A stretch of DNA of 64,000 nucleotides from Pseudomonadota bacterium (GCA_026399755.1 JAPLQI010000069.1:1-64000); one strand, 5' to 3'; shown: positions 9,291 to 18,139, counted from the first letter of the stretch. Program-made: numbers and translations. Notes: a model not told the origin generated them from the letters alone.

Positions 9291-9350
9291 GTAAAACTTT
9301 ACAAATAAATTGTGCTGCCAGATAAGCCAAGCTTACCCTTAAATATTTTC

Positions 9351-9426
9351 TGGTGCCGACGGCAGGAATCGAACTCGCGACCCCCTGATTACAAGTCAGG
9401 TGCTCTACCAACTGAGCTACATCGGC
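9351..9426 (-). tRNA. tRNA-Thr (anticodon TGT), copy 1
   Basis: First of the three identical tRNA-Thr genes in transcription order. Only 52 bases separate it from the end of the upstream reductase gene on the same strand and I see no terminator between them, so the cluster could be read through from that gene or have its own promoter in the 52-base gap. Confidence 0.97.
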
Positions 9427-9478
9427 AACGGCACGCAGAATAAGTCATCAGGCGCATTAAGGCAAGCTTTAGGCCGAA

Positions 9479-10501
9479 CTATTTCGCTAAGTCCTTGGAA
9501 GTAAAGAAGGCATCAGAGAAAAATTCATCATTTGGCAAACCACGTGAAACACAATGGGTGTAGGCCGCTTCCACCATCACCGGCGCGCCGCAGGCATAAA
9601 CTTGGTAGCTTTCAAGGTTGGCAAAGTCATTCATCACCGCCTCATGCACCAGCCCCGTACGGCCATTCCAAGCATCTGCGTCGCTCGGCTCAGACAAAAC
9701 AGGAATAAAAGTGAAGTTAGGATGAGTTTGCTGCCATTCGGACGGCAGCTCAGGCATATAAATATCGGCCAGAGTGCGTGCGCCCCAATACAAAACGATT
9801 TCGCGCTGAATGCCATTATTAAAGGCGTGCTCTAAAATCCCCTTGATCGGAGCAAAGCCCGTGCCGGTCGCAATGAGTAAAATCGGCTTATCGCTGTCTT
9901 CACGCAAGAAGAACGAGCCCAGCGGGCCGGTAAAGCGCATGATTTCGCGCTCTTTCATTGTGTTCCATACGTAATCGGAAAACTCACCGCCTGCTACATG
10001 GCGAATATGCAGTTGCAGATACTCAGCATCGTGCGGCGCATTCGCAATTGAGAATGAGCGTTTTTTGCCGTTTTTGGTGTGGATATCAATATATTGCCCT
10101 GCCATAAAAGCCAGCTTTTCACTGCTTGGCAATTTAAGCGATAACACGGCCACATCGTGCGAGACTTTATCTATGCTTTGCACGCGGCAAGGCAGCGTTT
10201 TAATTTGGATGTCTTTGCTAGCCGCAACTTCTTTGCACTCAATGGTGATATCGGCATCGGTGCTGGCACAGCAAAATAGTGCGTAGCCGTTCTCACGCTC
10301 CATTGCAGTTAGAGCGCTTTCAGCATGGTCACCGTGGGTGACTTCACCGGTAATCACTTTGCCTTTACACGAGCCACACGCGCCATTTTTGCAGCCGTAA
10401 GCCATATTAAAGCCGCCACGCATGGCGGCATCTAAAATAGTTTCATTATCATTCATGGCGATTTGCTGGCCACTTGGTAGAATAGTAAGTTGCTTGCTCA
10501 T
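9479..10501 (-). CDS. 2Fe-2S ferredoxin/NAD(P)H-flavin oxidoreductase (AscD-like, CDP-6-deoxy-glucoseen reductase family)
   Basis: 340 residues in two parts. Residues 1-95 are a plant-type ferredoxin with the cluster ligands in CKNGACGSCKG and a later CC pair (ALFCCAST). Residues 100-340 are an FNR-like reductase with the FAD motif RSFSIANAP and the NAD(P)-binding stretch LLIATGTGFAPIKG. Homologues are annotated as CDP-6-deoxy-L-threo-D-glycero-4-hexulose-3-dehydrase reductase, but in many betaproteobacteria the gene is not in a sugar cluster, and there is none here. A general electron-transfer partner is the safer reading. Its ATG is only 11 bases from the start codon of the divergent SDR gene. 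Confidence 0.85.
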   Translation of the reverse strand: MSKQLTILPSGQQIAMNDNETILDAAMRGGFNMAYGCKNGACGSCKGKVITGEVTHGDHAESALTAMERENGYALFCCASTDADITIECKEVAASKDIQIKTLPCRVQSIDKVSHDVAVLSLKLPSSEKLAFMAGQYIDIHTKNGKKRSFSIANAPHDAEYLQLHIRHVAGGEFSDYVWNTMKEREIMRFTGPLGSFFLREDSDKPILLIATGTGFAPIKGILEHAFNNGIQREIVLYWGARTLADIYMPELPSEWQQTHPNFTFIPVLSEPSDADAWNGRTGLVHEAVMNDFANLESYQVYACGAPVMVEAAYTHCVSRGLPNDEFFSDAFFTSKDLAK

Positions 10502-10512
10502 TGCGGTCCGCT

Positions 10513-11403
10513 ATGCGAAAAAATCGATTACTTATTATAGGGTGCGGCGATGTTGTTATCCGCGCCCTGCCTTGGTTAACTCAACGTTTTAAAGTGTATG
10601 CCACTGCGCGTAGCACGGAGGCGGCTGCCAAGCTACGCGAGCTTGGGGTCATCCCTGTGCGATGCGACTTAGATCAAGCCACCAGCCTGCGCCGCTTATC
10701 CGGCCTTGCCCGCTGGGTTATTTATAGTGCACCGCCAGCTGGCGATGGTGTGGATGATGTGCGCTGCAAGCGATTTATCGCCAAGATGGAGCGCTACACT
10801 GGCTTTGATAAGTCAGCGATTCTAACACCTCGCCACCTTGCCTACATCAGCACCAGTGGCGTTTATGGTGATTGTAAGGGTGAATGGGTGGCAGAAACCC
10901 AGCCCCTGCACGCGCAATCGGCCAGAGCGATTCGCCGAGTCGCCGCAGAAAACAACTTAAAAGCGTGGGCTAGATCGCAAAAAATCAAACTGGCGATCTT
11001 GCGAGCCCCAGGCATTTATGCCAGCGAGCGCTTACCCGTGCAGCGTATTATGCAAGCCACGCCAGCCTTAATCAGTCATGAGGACAGCTGGTCTAATCAT
11101 ATTCATGCCGATGATTTAGCCCACGCAGTGAGTATTGCGCTGTTTCGCGGCAAGCCATTACGCGCAATTAATGTGGTGGACGATCAGCCACATAAAATGG
11201 GCGATTATTTTGATCAGGTTGCGGATTATCTGGGCCAGCCCCATCCGCCAAGAATAAGCCGCCAAGATGCTCCAACAGTGTTATCGGCAAGCTTGATGTC
11301 GTTTTTAAATGAATCACGGCGGCTAAAAAATTCGCGCTTAAAGAAAGAGCTCAGGCTGCAATTAAAATGGCCAACAACTGAGCAATTTCTAAAACAACAA
11401 TAA
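10513..11403 (+). CDS. NAD-dependent epimerase/SDR family protein (YeeZ-like)
   Basis: About 296 residues. The N-terminal Rossmann strand reads LLIIGCGDVVIRALPWL, a variant of the glycine-rich loop, and the segment YISTSGVYGDCKGEWV carries the SDR active-site region common to YeeZ-type atypical SDRs. The C-terminal half has the HIHADDLAHAV block seen in extended SDRs. I prefer the ATG at 10513 to the TTG at 10501, which coincides with the start of the divergent gene. There is no clear Shine-Dalgarno and hardly any room for one. It ends at a strong terminator. Substrate unknown. Confidence 0.8.
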   Translation: MRKNRLLIIGCGDVVIRALPWLTQRFKVYATARSTEAAAKLRELGVIPVRCDLDQATSLRRLSGLARWVIYSAPPAGDGVDDVRCKRFIAKMERYTGFDKSAILTPRHLAYISTSGVYGDCKGEWVAETQPLHAQSARAIRRVAAENNLKAWARSQKIKLAILRAPGIYASERLPVQRIMQATPALISHEDSWSNHIHADDLAHAVSIALFRGKPLRAINVVDDQPHKMGDYFDQVADYLGQPHPPRISRQDAPTVLSASLMSFLNESRRLKNSRLKKELRLQLKWPTTEQFLKQQ

Positions 11404-11434
11404 AAAAAGGGGCGATTTATTTCGCCCCTTTTTT
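11403..11434. terminator. Strong bidirectional terminator
   Basis: AAAAAAAGGGGCGA and TCGCCCCTTTTTTT form a 12-13 base stem with a six-base loop and U-tracts both ways. It lies between the SDR gene (+) and ycgR (-), which converge. Confidence 0.9.
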
Positions 11435-11452
11435 TATTTAAAGATCAAAAGC

Positions 11453-12208
11453 TCAACCCGTTAATGCTTTTCTTTCAGCTTCTAATTGCGCCATTAATCT
11501 TTGGATATTGGCCTCAGTTTGCCTTGGCAGATTCGCATACTGACAGCCCATCATCCAAGCAAATTGCCCAGGCCGCTGCTCTAATTGGCGTAAAGAGCGA
11601 ACTTCAAAATTAAGCTTCATAATGCCTGCAGGGCCAAAATCAAATGACACATCGTTATAAACATTCCCACGCTCAATCAAAGGCTTAATCTCATTAGGCA
11701 CCCAAGCCCCAACGCCACCTAAGGAAACATCATGCACATTCAACCATTCACGCGTGCCATTGCTAAGTAGTAATTGGCAGCGATAAGGGCGTGCTACGGG
11801 CGTAGGTAGACGATAATATTCTCGGCGTTGTAATTTAATTAAATCAGGAGGAAAAGCAGCAGTTAATGCAGGGCTTCCTTGATATTGGCAATTTCGTACT
11901 ATGCCCACAGCGAATTGTATTTTAACGCCATCTGGTATGGCCAATACTAAAGAGCGAGCGGAATTTAGCAGAATTTGATTGGATGCGGCATTGCCACCCA
12001 CATCAAAAATAAAGGTTTTTCCTTTAATATCGACTTCTAAAATGCGCGATAAGATCAGCTCTCGGCCTTCATTCACATAGATGGTAATAAACGTGCCGCG
12101 CTGTGCCAAAGTGCGCAGCACAGCACCAATCTCCATCGGTGCTGTGATCCGATAGGCCTCAATATCTTCCCCATCCGAAATCGGACTGACTTGCTCGCTT
12201 TCACCCAC
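11453..12208 (-). CDS. ycgR: Flagellar brake protein YcgR (c-di-GMP-binding PilZ protein)
   Basis: 251 residues. The N-terminal YcgR/PilZN domain covers about residues 20-120. The PilZ domain follows, with the c-di-GMP ligands RREYYRLP (RxxxR switch, near residue 127) and VHDVSLGGVG (DxSxxG, near residue 160). When c-di-GMP is high, YcgR binds the flagellar motor and slows it. Start codon is GTG with AAGGCGAG seven bases upstream. It fits functionally with the GGDEF protein at 47.4 kb and the flgP/flgT genes at 62 kb, although it is not adjacent to them. Confidence 0.9.
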   Translation of the reverse strand: MGESEQVSPISDGEDIEAYRITAPMEIGAVLRTLAQRGTFITIYVNEGRELILSRILEVDIKGKTFIFDVGGNAASNQILLNSARSLVLAIPDGVKIQFAVGIVRNCQYQGSPALTAAFPPDLIKLQRREYYRLPTPVARPYRCQLLLSNGTREWLNVHDVSLGGVGAWVPNEIKPLIERGNVYNDVSFDFGPAGIMKLNFEVRSLRQLEQRPGQFAWMMGCQYANLPRQTEANIQRLMAQLEAERKALTG

Positions 12209-12228
12209 GGATATCTCGCCTTAATTAA

Positions 12229-12804
12229 TTATTCATTCAGCAAAAGTGTTAAATCATGTACAAAAACACTGGCTCCAGCCCCATAGCTTACCATTACACG
12301 CGCCTTGCCGTTTTTATCTAGTAAATAACTGCCTGCGCTATGATCAACGGTGTAATCACCACTCGCGCTTATTTGCTTTTGATAAATGATTTTATAACGC
12401 CCTGCCACCTCAGCCAATTGGGCTAGCGTACCGCTTAGGCCTAAAAATCGTGAATCAAACGCGGGCACATATTGGCTTAATACTTGCGTACTATCTCGCT
12501 CTGGATCAACCGAAACAAATAAAACTTGCACCTGATCCGCTTTCTTGCCTAATTGCTGCATTGCATTTTTTAATTCAATCATAGTGGTCGGGCAAACATC
12601 TGGGCAATGGGTATAGCCAAAAAAAATCACCACCACCTTATCTTTAAAATCAGCCAAAGAACGTGTTTTACCAGTGTGATCACTTAAAGTGAATTCGCCC
12701 CCCAATGATCCGCCGCTTATATCCGCACCTTGAAAAACGGGCTTAGAACACGAAGTCAATAAAACCAAAAACAGAACGCAGCATAGGGCTCTTAACATCC
12801 GCAA
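12229..12804 (-). CDS. SCO1/SenC family copper-handling lipoprotein
   Basis: 191 residues. The N-terminus has a lipoprotein signal with lipobox LLTSC (Cys19). The thioredoxin-like SCO core carries the CxxxC copper site in GYTHCPDVCPTT (near residues 85-96) and the downstream His in TVDHSAGSYLLD, the third copper ligand. SCO proteins deliver copper to the CuA centre of cytochrome c oxidase or act as periplasmic thiol reductases. AAAGGA lies nine bases before the ATG. No cytochrome oxidase genes are next to it; upstream is bioD, on the same strand, nine bases away. Confidence 0.9.
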   Translation of the reverse strand: MRMLRALCCVLFLVLLTSCSKPVFQGADISGGSLGGEFTLSDHTGKTRSLADFKDKVVVIFFGYTHCPDVCPTTMIELKNAMQQLGKKADQVQVLFVSVDPERDSTQVLSQYVPAFDSRFLGLSGTLAQLAEVAGRYKIIYQKQISASGDYTVDHSAGSYLLDKNGKARVMVSYGAGASVFVHDLTLLLNE

Positions 12805-12812
12805 TCATCCTT

Positions 12813-13523
12813 TCAATTATTTATAGTGTGCTTTGCACCCGCTCTACAAGCAAGTGCTGCTATTGATTGTGCGCTCAAAGCTAAATACGCTGCATCAGGG
12901 CAATAAGCAATTTCTGCCAATAAAGGCGCAGGTAAATGTGTTTGTAGATATTGCACATTATCGGCATAGCGCGGCATTTCTGAATCCACCTGATTAGCAA
13001 TCCAGCCCGCCAATGGCAAACCTGCCGCTAAAATGGCCTCTGCGCTCAGCATGGCGTGGTTTAAACAGCCTAAACGCATGCCCACTACCAAAATCACCGG
13101 TGCTTGCAAGCGTTGCGCTAAATCGGCCATGGATGCATTTTCTGACAAGGGCGCATACCAACCGCCCGCACCTTCTACCAGCACCACATCGGCCAGTGTT
13201 TGTAATTGCTTTGCTGCGCTCACCATCAAATCTAAATCTAAAACTTGCCCTGCATCGCCAGCAACCAAATGCGGCGAAATCGGCGCTTCAAATAGATAGG
13301 GGCAGACCAAATGGGCTGGCGCAGAGATATTTGATGCTGCAGCATGCGCATCCACATCGCTATTCCAAAGCTGCCCATTTCGCCACTCACAGCCAGCCGC
13401 TACCGGCTTCATGCCTACTGCCGACTGCCCTGTTGCAACAAAGCCACGTAATAGCTGAGCCGTGGCGATCGTTTTGCCAACATCGGTATCGGTGCCGGTC
13501 ACAAAATACATTTGCCCGCTCAT
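12813..13523 (-). CDS. bioD: Dethiobiotin synthetase
   Basis: 236 residues. P-loop FVTGTDTDVGKT near residues 7-18 is the BioD signature, and the PVAAGCEW and VEGAGGWYAPL blocks match the substrate-binding and glycine-rich segments. It closes the ureido ring of dethiobiotin from 7,8-diaminopelargonate, CO2 and ATP. Its ATG overlaps the TGA of bioC by four bases, so the two are translationally coupled. The rest of the pathway (bioA, bioB, bioF, bioH) is not in the window, but the ligase that uses biotin, birA, lies at 56.4 kb. Confidence 0.95.
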   Translation of the reverse strand: MSGQMYFVTGTDTDVGKTIATAQLLRGFVATGQSAVGMKPVAAGCEWRNGQLWNSDVDAHAAASNISAPAHLVCPYLFEAPISPHLVAGDAGQVLDLDLMVSAAKQLQTLADVVLVEGAGGWYAPLSENASMADLAQRLQAPVILVVGMRLGCLNHAMLSAEAILAAGLPLAGWIANQVDSEMPRYADNVQYLQTHLPAPLLAEIAYCPDAAYLALSAQSIAALACRAGAKHTINN

Positions 13524-14416
13524 GCTTGACGTGGCCTGAATTCAATAATTTGACTGCCATCGGCATTCTTTTTGGTGGGCTTGGTTAAGGGCTTCCATGC
13601 ATGGCCGTAAACCACTTCGTAGGTACACGGCAGCAGGCCATCGCGCCTGAATGTTTCGTATTTCGCCACAATTTTTTGCCAAGCAGCCTTGCCCAGCATG
13701 CCACGCGAGCGGCCTTCTGCCACATTGTGCGCGCCGATATCTTTTAAATCTTGCATGATGGCTTTGGCACTATCGTAAGTCATGGTGAGGTATTCCATAT
13801 CCATTACCGGCGTACTCAAGCCATTTTTGACTAAGGCGTCACCCAAATCGTGCATATCAATAAAGCGATTCACATGCTCTTTGTCGTCCACCGCAGCAAA
13901 AGACGCACGCAGCTCTTTTAAGGTGTCTGGGCCGAGGGTAGAAAACATCAATAGCCCACCCGGTTTTAAAACACGGGTGAACTCTGCAAATGCAGCATCA
14001 GGCTCATTACACCATTGCAAGGTAAGGCTAGACCAAATCACATCGACCGATTCATCCGCCAGCGGCAGGGATTCAATATCAGCACAAAGATAGGCCGCGC
14101 CTTGGCCACGCAAGCTCGCCCAGAGTTTTTTTAAACCACCGCCCTCTTTGGCTCTCGCCACTTGCAACATGCCCGGCGCTAGATCCAACTCTATCAGCTG
14201 AGCATCTTTATAGAGCGTTTGTAATTGCGGCGCGCAGTAGCCTGTGCCGCAGCCTGCATCTAATACGGTGACCGGATTAACTTTGATGTAATCCAAGCGC
14301 TCAAACATGCGATCGGCCACTTCACGCTGCAAAATAGCTGCGGCGTCATAGCTTGTTGCTGCTTTATCAAAAGCGGCGCGCATGGCCGCTTTTTCTGTGT
14401 GAAAAGATTTATTCAT
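13520..14416 (-). CDS. bioC: Malonyl-ACP O-methyltransferase
   Basis: 298 residues from MNKSFHTEKAAMRAAFDKAA. SAM-binding motif I is VLDAGCGTGYC near residue 50, with further class-I methyltransferase blocks SVDVIWSSLTLQW and RVLKPGGLLMFST. BioC methylates malonyl-ACP so that the fatty-acid cycle can build pimeloyl-ACP for biotin. The frame is open 81 bases further upstream, but that extension has no counterpart in the family and lacks a clear ribosome site. Coupled to bioD through ATGA. The family is normally 250-300 residues, so length is normal. Confidence 0.9.
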   Translation of the reverse strand: MNKSFHTEKAAMRAAFDKAATSYDAAAILQREVADRMFERLDYIKVNPVTVLDAGCGTGYCAPQLQTLYKDAQLIELDLAPGMLQVARAKEGGGLKKLWASLRGQGAAYLCADIESLPLADESVDVIWSSLTLQWCNEPDAAFAEFTRVLKPGGLLMFSTLGPDTLKELRASFAAVDDKEHVNRFIDMHDLGDALVKNGLSTPVMDMEYLTMTYDSAKAIMQDLKDIGAHNVAEGRSRGMLGKAAWQKIVAKYETFRRDGLLPCTYEVVYGHAWKPLTKPTKKNADGSQIIEFRPRQA

Positions 14417-14539
14417 AGGCAAGGGGTAACCTGCTCCTCTGCTGCCTCGAATGCCCTCAGAGACATTCGAATTATACTTATATCTAAAAACAGCCATGAC
14501 CTACTCTACCGCGCCATGCAAGCAGCTGAACTTTCAAAA

Positions 14540-14573
14540 TCGTCACCCCGAGCGCTGATATCGGGCGTGACGA
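14540..14573 (-). terminator. Probable terminator of the DedA gene
   Basis: TCGTCAC-CCCG and CGGGCGTGACGA pair with one bulged base; on the minus strand the stem is followed by ATTTTG. Located about 50 bases past the DedA stop codon. Confidence 0.55.
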
Positions 14574-14622
14574 CTTTTGATCTGGCCTAAATGATATAGA
14601 TGGCTAGGATAAAATAACGAGC

Positions 14623-15240
14623 TTATGCTTCTTTTTTAGCAAATTTCATTTTAAAAAACTCAATTACAACCGGCATAGCCGGAATCAGCACTAAGGCAAT
14701 TGCGATAGAGCCGATATTTTTGGCAATAAAGGGAATACCACCAAGGAAATAGCCTGCGTAGAGCAAGGAAACCACCCAAACCGCTGCGCCAATAAAATTG
14801 AACATTAAAAAGCGGTGATAGCTCATTTCTGCCATGCCCGCTACAAAGGGTGCAAAGGTGCGCACAATCGGCACAAAGCGCGCCAAGATAATTGTTTTAC
14901 CACCATGCTTTTCATAAAAAGCATGGGTCTTTTGCAAATAATCTTGACGAAATATTTTAGAATCTTTATTGGCAAACAGCTTATGCCCAAAATATCGGCC
15001 TATGGTGTAATTAACCGCGTCACCTAAAACCGCAGCGGTAAATAACAAGCCCATCAAAACATACAAATTCATATGCCCGCCACCGGCCAGCATCCCAGCT
15101 ACAAATAATAATGAATCGCCAGGCAGATCTACAAAAATAACGGCAAACAATAGTGCATAAACCCAGCTGCCATATTGGGCAATGATCTGGGCTAGATAGA
15201 CATCTAAATGTAAAAAAACATCAATTGGATTAAATTCCAC
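14623..15240 (-). CDS. DedA family inner-membrane protein
   Basis: 205 residues, multi-helix membrane protein with the SNARE-associated/DedA core: VDLPGDSLLFVAG near the N-terminus, GDAVNYTIGRYFG, and RFVPIVRTFAPFVAG with the two essential arginines. DedA proteins are thought to act as polyprenyl-phosphate or phospholipid flippases or proton-dependent transporters. I prefer GTG at 15240, which has GGGAGAGAG just upstream; the in-frame ATG at 15258 falls in the T-run of the secF terminator. The segment before PGDS is unusually short (see findings). It follows yajC-secD-secF but is separated from it by that terminator. Confidence 0.85.
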   Translation of the reverse strand: MEFNPIDVFLHLDVYLAQIIAQYGSWVYALLFAVIFVDLPGDSLLFVAGMLAGGGHMNLYVLMGLLFTAAVLGDAVNYTIGRYFGHKLFANKDSKIFRQDYLQKTHAFYEKHGGKTIILARFVPIVRTFAPFVAGMAEMSYHRFLMFNFIGAAVWVVSLLYAGYFLGGIPFIAKNIGSIAIALVLIPAMPVVIEFFKMKFAKKEA

Positions 15241-15258
15241 GCTCTCTCTCCCAAACAT

Positions 15259-15286
15259 AAAAACGCCGACGATAATTCGTCGGCGT
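15259..15286 (-). terminator. Terminator of the yajC-secD-secF operon
   Basis: ACGCCGACGA-TAAT-TCGTCGGCGT, a ten-base perfect stem with a TTTTT run on the minus strand. It sits 24 bases past the secF stop and directly before the DedA start. Confidence 0.8.
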
Positions 15287-15309
15287 CAGCTTATTCACGA
15301 CATGAGCCG

Positions 15310-16248
15310 TTAAACAACAGCCTCTTCTTTAATTCTAACTGGCTTAACCATATTTTCGCGTGTTACACCAAACATCAGCAAGAGCGGGGACGCCACCAAA
15401 ACCGATGAATAGATACCAAACACGATGCCGATCGTTAATGCCATTGCAAAACCATGCAGGGCAGCACCACCAAACAACAACATCGACAGCACCATAAATT
15501 CCGTCGAGCCGTGGGTAATCATGGTGCGGCTAATCGTGGCTGTAATGGCGTTATCAATCACTTCTGGCACTGTTTTGCCACGCAGATTTGGCTTGCGGAA
15601 ATTCTCACGAATCCGGTCGAACACCACGACCGACTCATTCACGGAATAACCCAATACCGCCAAAATACCCGCCAAAACAGTCAGAGTAAATTCCCACTGA
15701 AATAGTGCAAAGAAGCCCAGAATAATCACCACATCATGCATATTGGCAATCACGGCCGATACGGCAAAGCGCCATTCAAAACGAATTGCAAGGTAGGCGA
15801 TAATACCCAAACACACCAGCAAAATAGCCGTTGCACCGTGGGTAACTAGTTCGCTACCGACTGAAGGGCCGATAAACTCAACTTTACGCAGCTCAACATC
15901 AGCACGATCCGTTTTGAGTGTGTTCAACACTTCATTCGATAACTGAGCACTGGTTTTAGTCTTGATATTAGGAATACGCACCATTACATCGCGCGTAGTT
16001 CCTAAAGACTGCACCTGTGCTTCGCCGTAATGTAAGCCTTCTACCTTGCCGCGAATTTGGTTGAGATCGACAGACTGGCCATAGCGCAGCTCGATGACGG
16101 TGCCACCAGTAAATTCCACGCCAAAATTCAGGCCCTTCATCACCAAAAACGCCACTGCCACCACAAAAGTCGCCAGCGAAATCGCCGTTGTGAGCTTGCC
16201 GTAGCTCATAAACGGGATATCACGCTTTACATGAAAAAATTCAATCAT
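15310..16248 (-). CDS. secF: Protein translocase subunit SecF
   Basis: 312 residues with six membrane helices. The first periplasmic domain opens with VEFTGGTVIELRYG, and the membrane core contains VLGYSVNESVVVFDRIRENF, the hallmark of SecD/SecF. With SecD it uses the proton gradient to pull preproteins out of SecYEG on the periplasmic side. AAGGG precedes the ATG; 11 bases separate it from secD. Confidence 0.95.
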   Translation of the reverse strand: MIEFFHVKRDIPFMSYGKLTTAISLATFVVAVAFLVMKGLNFGVEFTGGTVIELRYGQSVDLNQIRGKVEGLHYGEAQVQSLGTTRDVMVRIPNIKTKTSAQLSNEVLNTLKTDRADVELRKVEFIGPSVGSELVTHGATAILLVCLGIIAYLAIRFEWRFAVSAVIANMHDVVIILGFFALFQWEFTLTVLAGILAVLGYSVNESVVVFDRIRENFRKPNLRGKTVPEVIDNAITATISRTMITHGSTEFMVLSMLLFGGAALHGFAMALTIGIVFGIYSSVLVASPLLLMFGVTRENMVKPVRIKEEAVV

Positions 16249-16259
16249 TGCGAATACCC

Positions 16260-18071
16260 TTACACAGCCAGCGTCGAAACACGACGGCCGCCATAAATGA
16301 GGTTAATGATGCCGCGAGAAACAAATACCGCGCTATACATCGACGTTAAGATGCCAATGCAATGCACCCATGCAAAGCCACGAACCGCACCCGAGCCAAA
16401 AATCAGCAAGGCAAGACCCGCGATCAAGGTAGTGACATTCGAATCCAAAATGGTGGCAAATGCATGGCCGTAGCCATTTTGAATAGCCGCTTGCGGTGTC
16501 ATGCCATTACGAATTTCTTCACGCACACGCTCGTTGATCAGCACGTTGGCATCAATCGCCATGCCCAGTGTTAAGGCAATCGCCGCGATACCTGGCAAGG
16601 TCAGCGTCACGCCTAGCAAGGAAAGCAGCGCCAGCAAGAACAGTAAATTGCCTGCCAGCGAAATCGTCGAGACCACACCAAACACGCGGTAGTAGATCAT
16701 CATAAAGACAGAGATCGCTAGGAAACCATATAGGGTCGAGTTAAAACCCTTGCTGATATTGTCCTTACCTAGGCTAGGGCCAATGGTGCGTTCTTCAACG
16801 ATATTCATTGGAGCCGCTAATGAGCCAGCGCGTAATAACATCGCCGTATCATTGGCTTCGGCAACGCCCATCGAGCCAGAAATCTGCACACGACCGCCGC
16901 CAATCTCAGAACGAATCACAGGAGCTGTTACGACTTCGCCCTTGCCTTTTTCAACCAACACCATCGCCATGCGCTTACCAATACTTTCTTTGGTGAGCGT
17001 TTTAAAGATGGCGGCACCGGTGGAATCAAGGCCAATATGCACAGCAGCTGAATTTTGATCATCAAAGCCCGCTTGCGCGTCATTGATATTATCGCCAGTC
17101 AGCTCAACTTCTTTTTTCAGCAAGATCGGACGATTTTGGCCATCACTACCGCGTTCATTCAATAGCTCAAAGCCCGCAGGGACATTGCCATTGAGTGCAT
17201 CGGCCATTTTGGCTTGATCGTCTTCCACCATGCGCACTTCCAGCGTGGCGGTACGGCCCAGAATATCTTTAGCCTTGGAGGTATCTTGCACGCCTGGCAA
17301 CTGAACCACGATACGGCCTTCGCCCTGCTGCTGAATCACCGGCTCTGCCACACCCAGCTCGTTCACACGATTATGCAAGGTGGTGATATTTTGCTTCACA
17401 GCATCGTTTTTCAACTGCTGCAATGCGGCGGCAGAATAAGAAATCACAATTTTATTGTCAACGACATCAATCTGGCGTTGCAGCAAGACTTTGCGCAAAG
17501 CTTTTGCCGCCTCTGCCGTGGTCTCAGCGTCACGCAGCTGAACTTCAACGCTGTCACGAGTCGATGCAATTCGGCCGTAGCGAATTTTCTTTTCTTTTAA
17601 TTCACGGCGAACATCACCCGCGGTTTTTTCTAGCGCCTTATCCACAGCGGCTTTCATATCAACTTCTAGCAAGAAGTGCACACCACCACGTAGATCCAAA
17701 CCAAGCGACATCGGCTTAGCGCCAATCTTAGTCAGCCAAGAAGGGGTATCAGAGATCAGATTTAAAGCCACGCTGTAATCATCACCAAGCTTGGCTTGTA
17801 ATAAATCCTTAGCTTTAAGCTGAACTTCAGTGTCTTTAAAACGAAACTTCACCGAATTGCCATCAAAGAAGGCGTCTTCGGATTTCACACCAGCCGCCTT
17901 TAAGATGGCCTCAGCATTTTGCTGTAGTGCAGTATTCACCTTTACCGTGGCGCGAACGCTGGCAATTTGTACTGCGGGGCTTTCACCAAAAAGATTCGGC
18001 AGGGTGTAGAGCGCTGCTAAAGCAACGGTCAGCAAAATTAAGATGTATTTCCAAATCGGGTAGCGATTCAT
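16260..18071 (-). CDS. secD: Protein translocase subunit SecD
   Basis: 603 residues from MNRYPIWKYILILLTV. TM1 is at the N-terminus, followed by LGLDLRGGVHFLLEVD, a large periplasmic P1 region, then five helices with ALTLGMAIDANVLINERVREE, the conserved TM4 segment carrying the functional Asp. The ATG at 18092 is in frame but adds seven residues not found in SecD. Partner of SecF and YajC. A strong hairpin lies between yajC and this gene and may set its level. Confidence 0.95.
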   Translation of the reverse strand: MNRYPIWKYILILLTVALAALYTLPNLFGESPAVQIASVRATVKVNTALQQNAEAILKAAGVKSEDAFFDGNSVKFRFKDTEVQLKAKDLLQAKLGDDYSVALNLISDTPSWLTKIGAKPMSLGLDLRGGVHFLLEVDMKAAVDKALEKTAGDVRRELKEKKIRYGRIASTRDSVEVQLRDAETTAEAAKALRKVLLQRQIDVVDNKIVISYSAAALQQLKNDAVKQNITTLHNRVNELGVAEPVIQQQGEGRIVVQLPGVQDTSKAKDILGRTATLEVRMVEDDQAKMADALNGNVPAGFELLNERGSDGQNRPILLKKEVELTGDNINDAQAGFDDQNSAAVHIGLDSTGAAIFKTLTKESIGKRMAMVLVEKGKGEVVTAPVIRSEIGGGRVQISGSMGVAEANDTAMLLRAGSLAAPMNIVEERTIGPSLGKDNISKGFNSTLYGFLAISVFMMIYYRVFGVVSTISLAGNLLFLLALLSLLGVTLTLPGIAAIALTLGMAIDANVLINERVREEIRNGMTPQAAIQNGYGHAFATILDSNVTTLIAGLALLIFGSGAVRGFAWVHCIGILTSMYSAVFVSRGIINLIYGGRRVSTLAV

Positions 18072-18094
18072 GGCAGGACCCAGAATGCACAAAA

Positions 18095-18130
18095 GGCGGC
18101 GCAGTTGTTTAAAAACAATCTGCTGCCGCC
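18095..18130 (-). terminator. Intercistronic hairpin (attenuator-like) between yajC and secD
   Basis: On the minus strand GGCGGC-A-GCAGATTGTT pairs with AACAA-TGC-CCGCC and is followed by TTTTG. It looks like a leaky terminator inside the operon, placed so that yajC could be made in excess of secDF. Whether it terminates in vivo cannot be told from sequence. Confidence 0.6.
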
Positions 18131-18139
18131 ATCTTGGCT

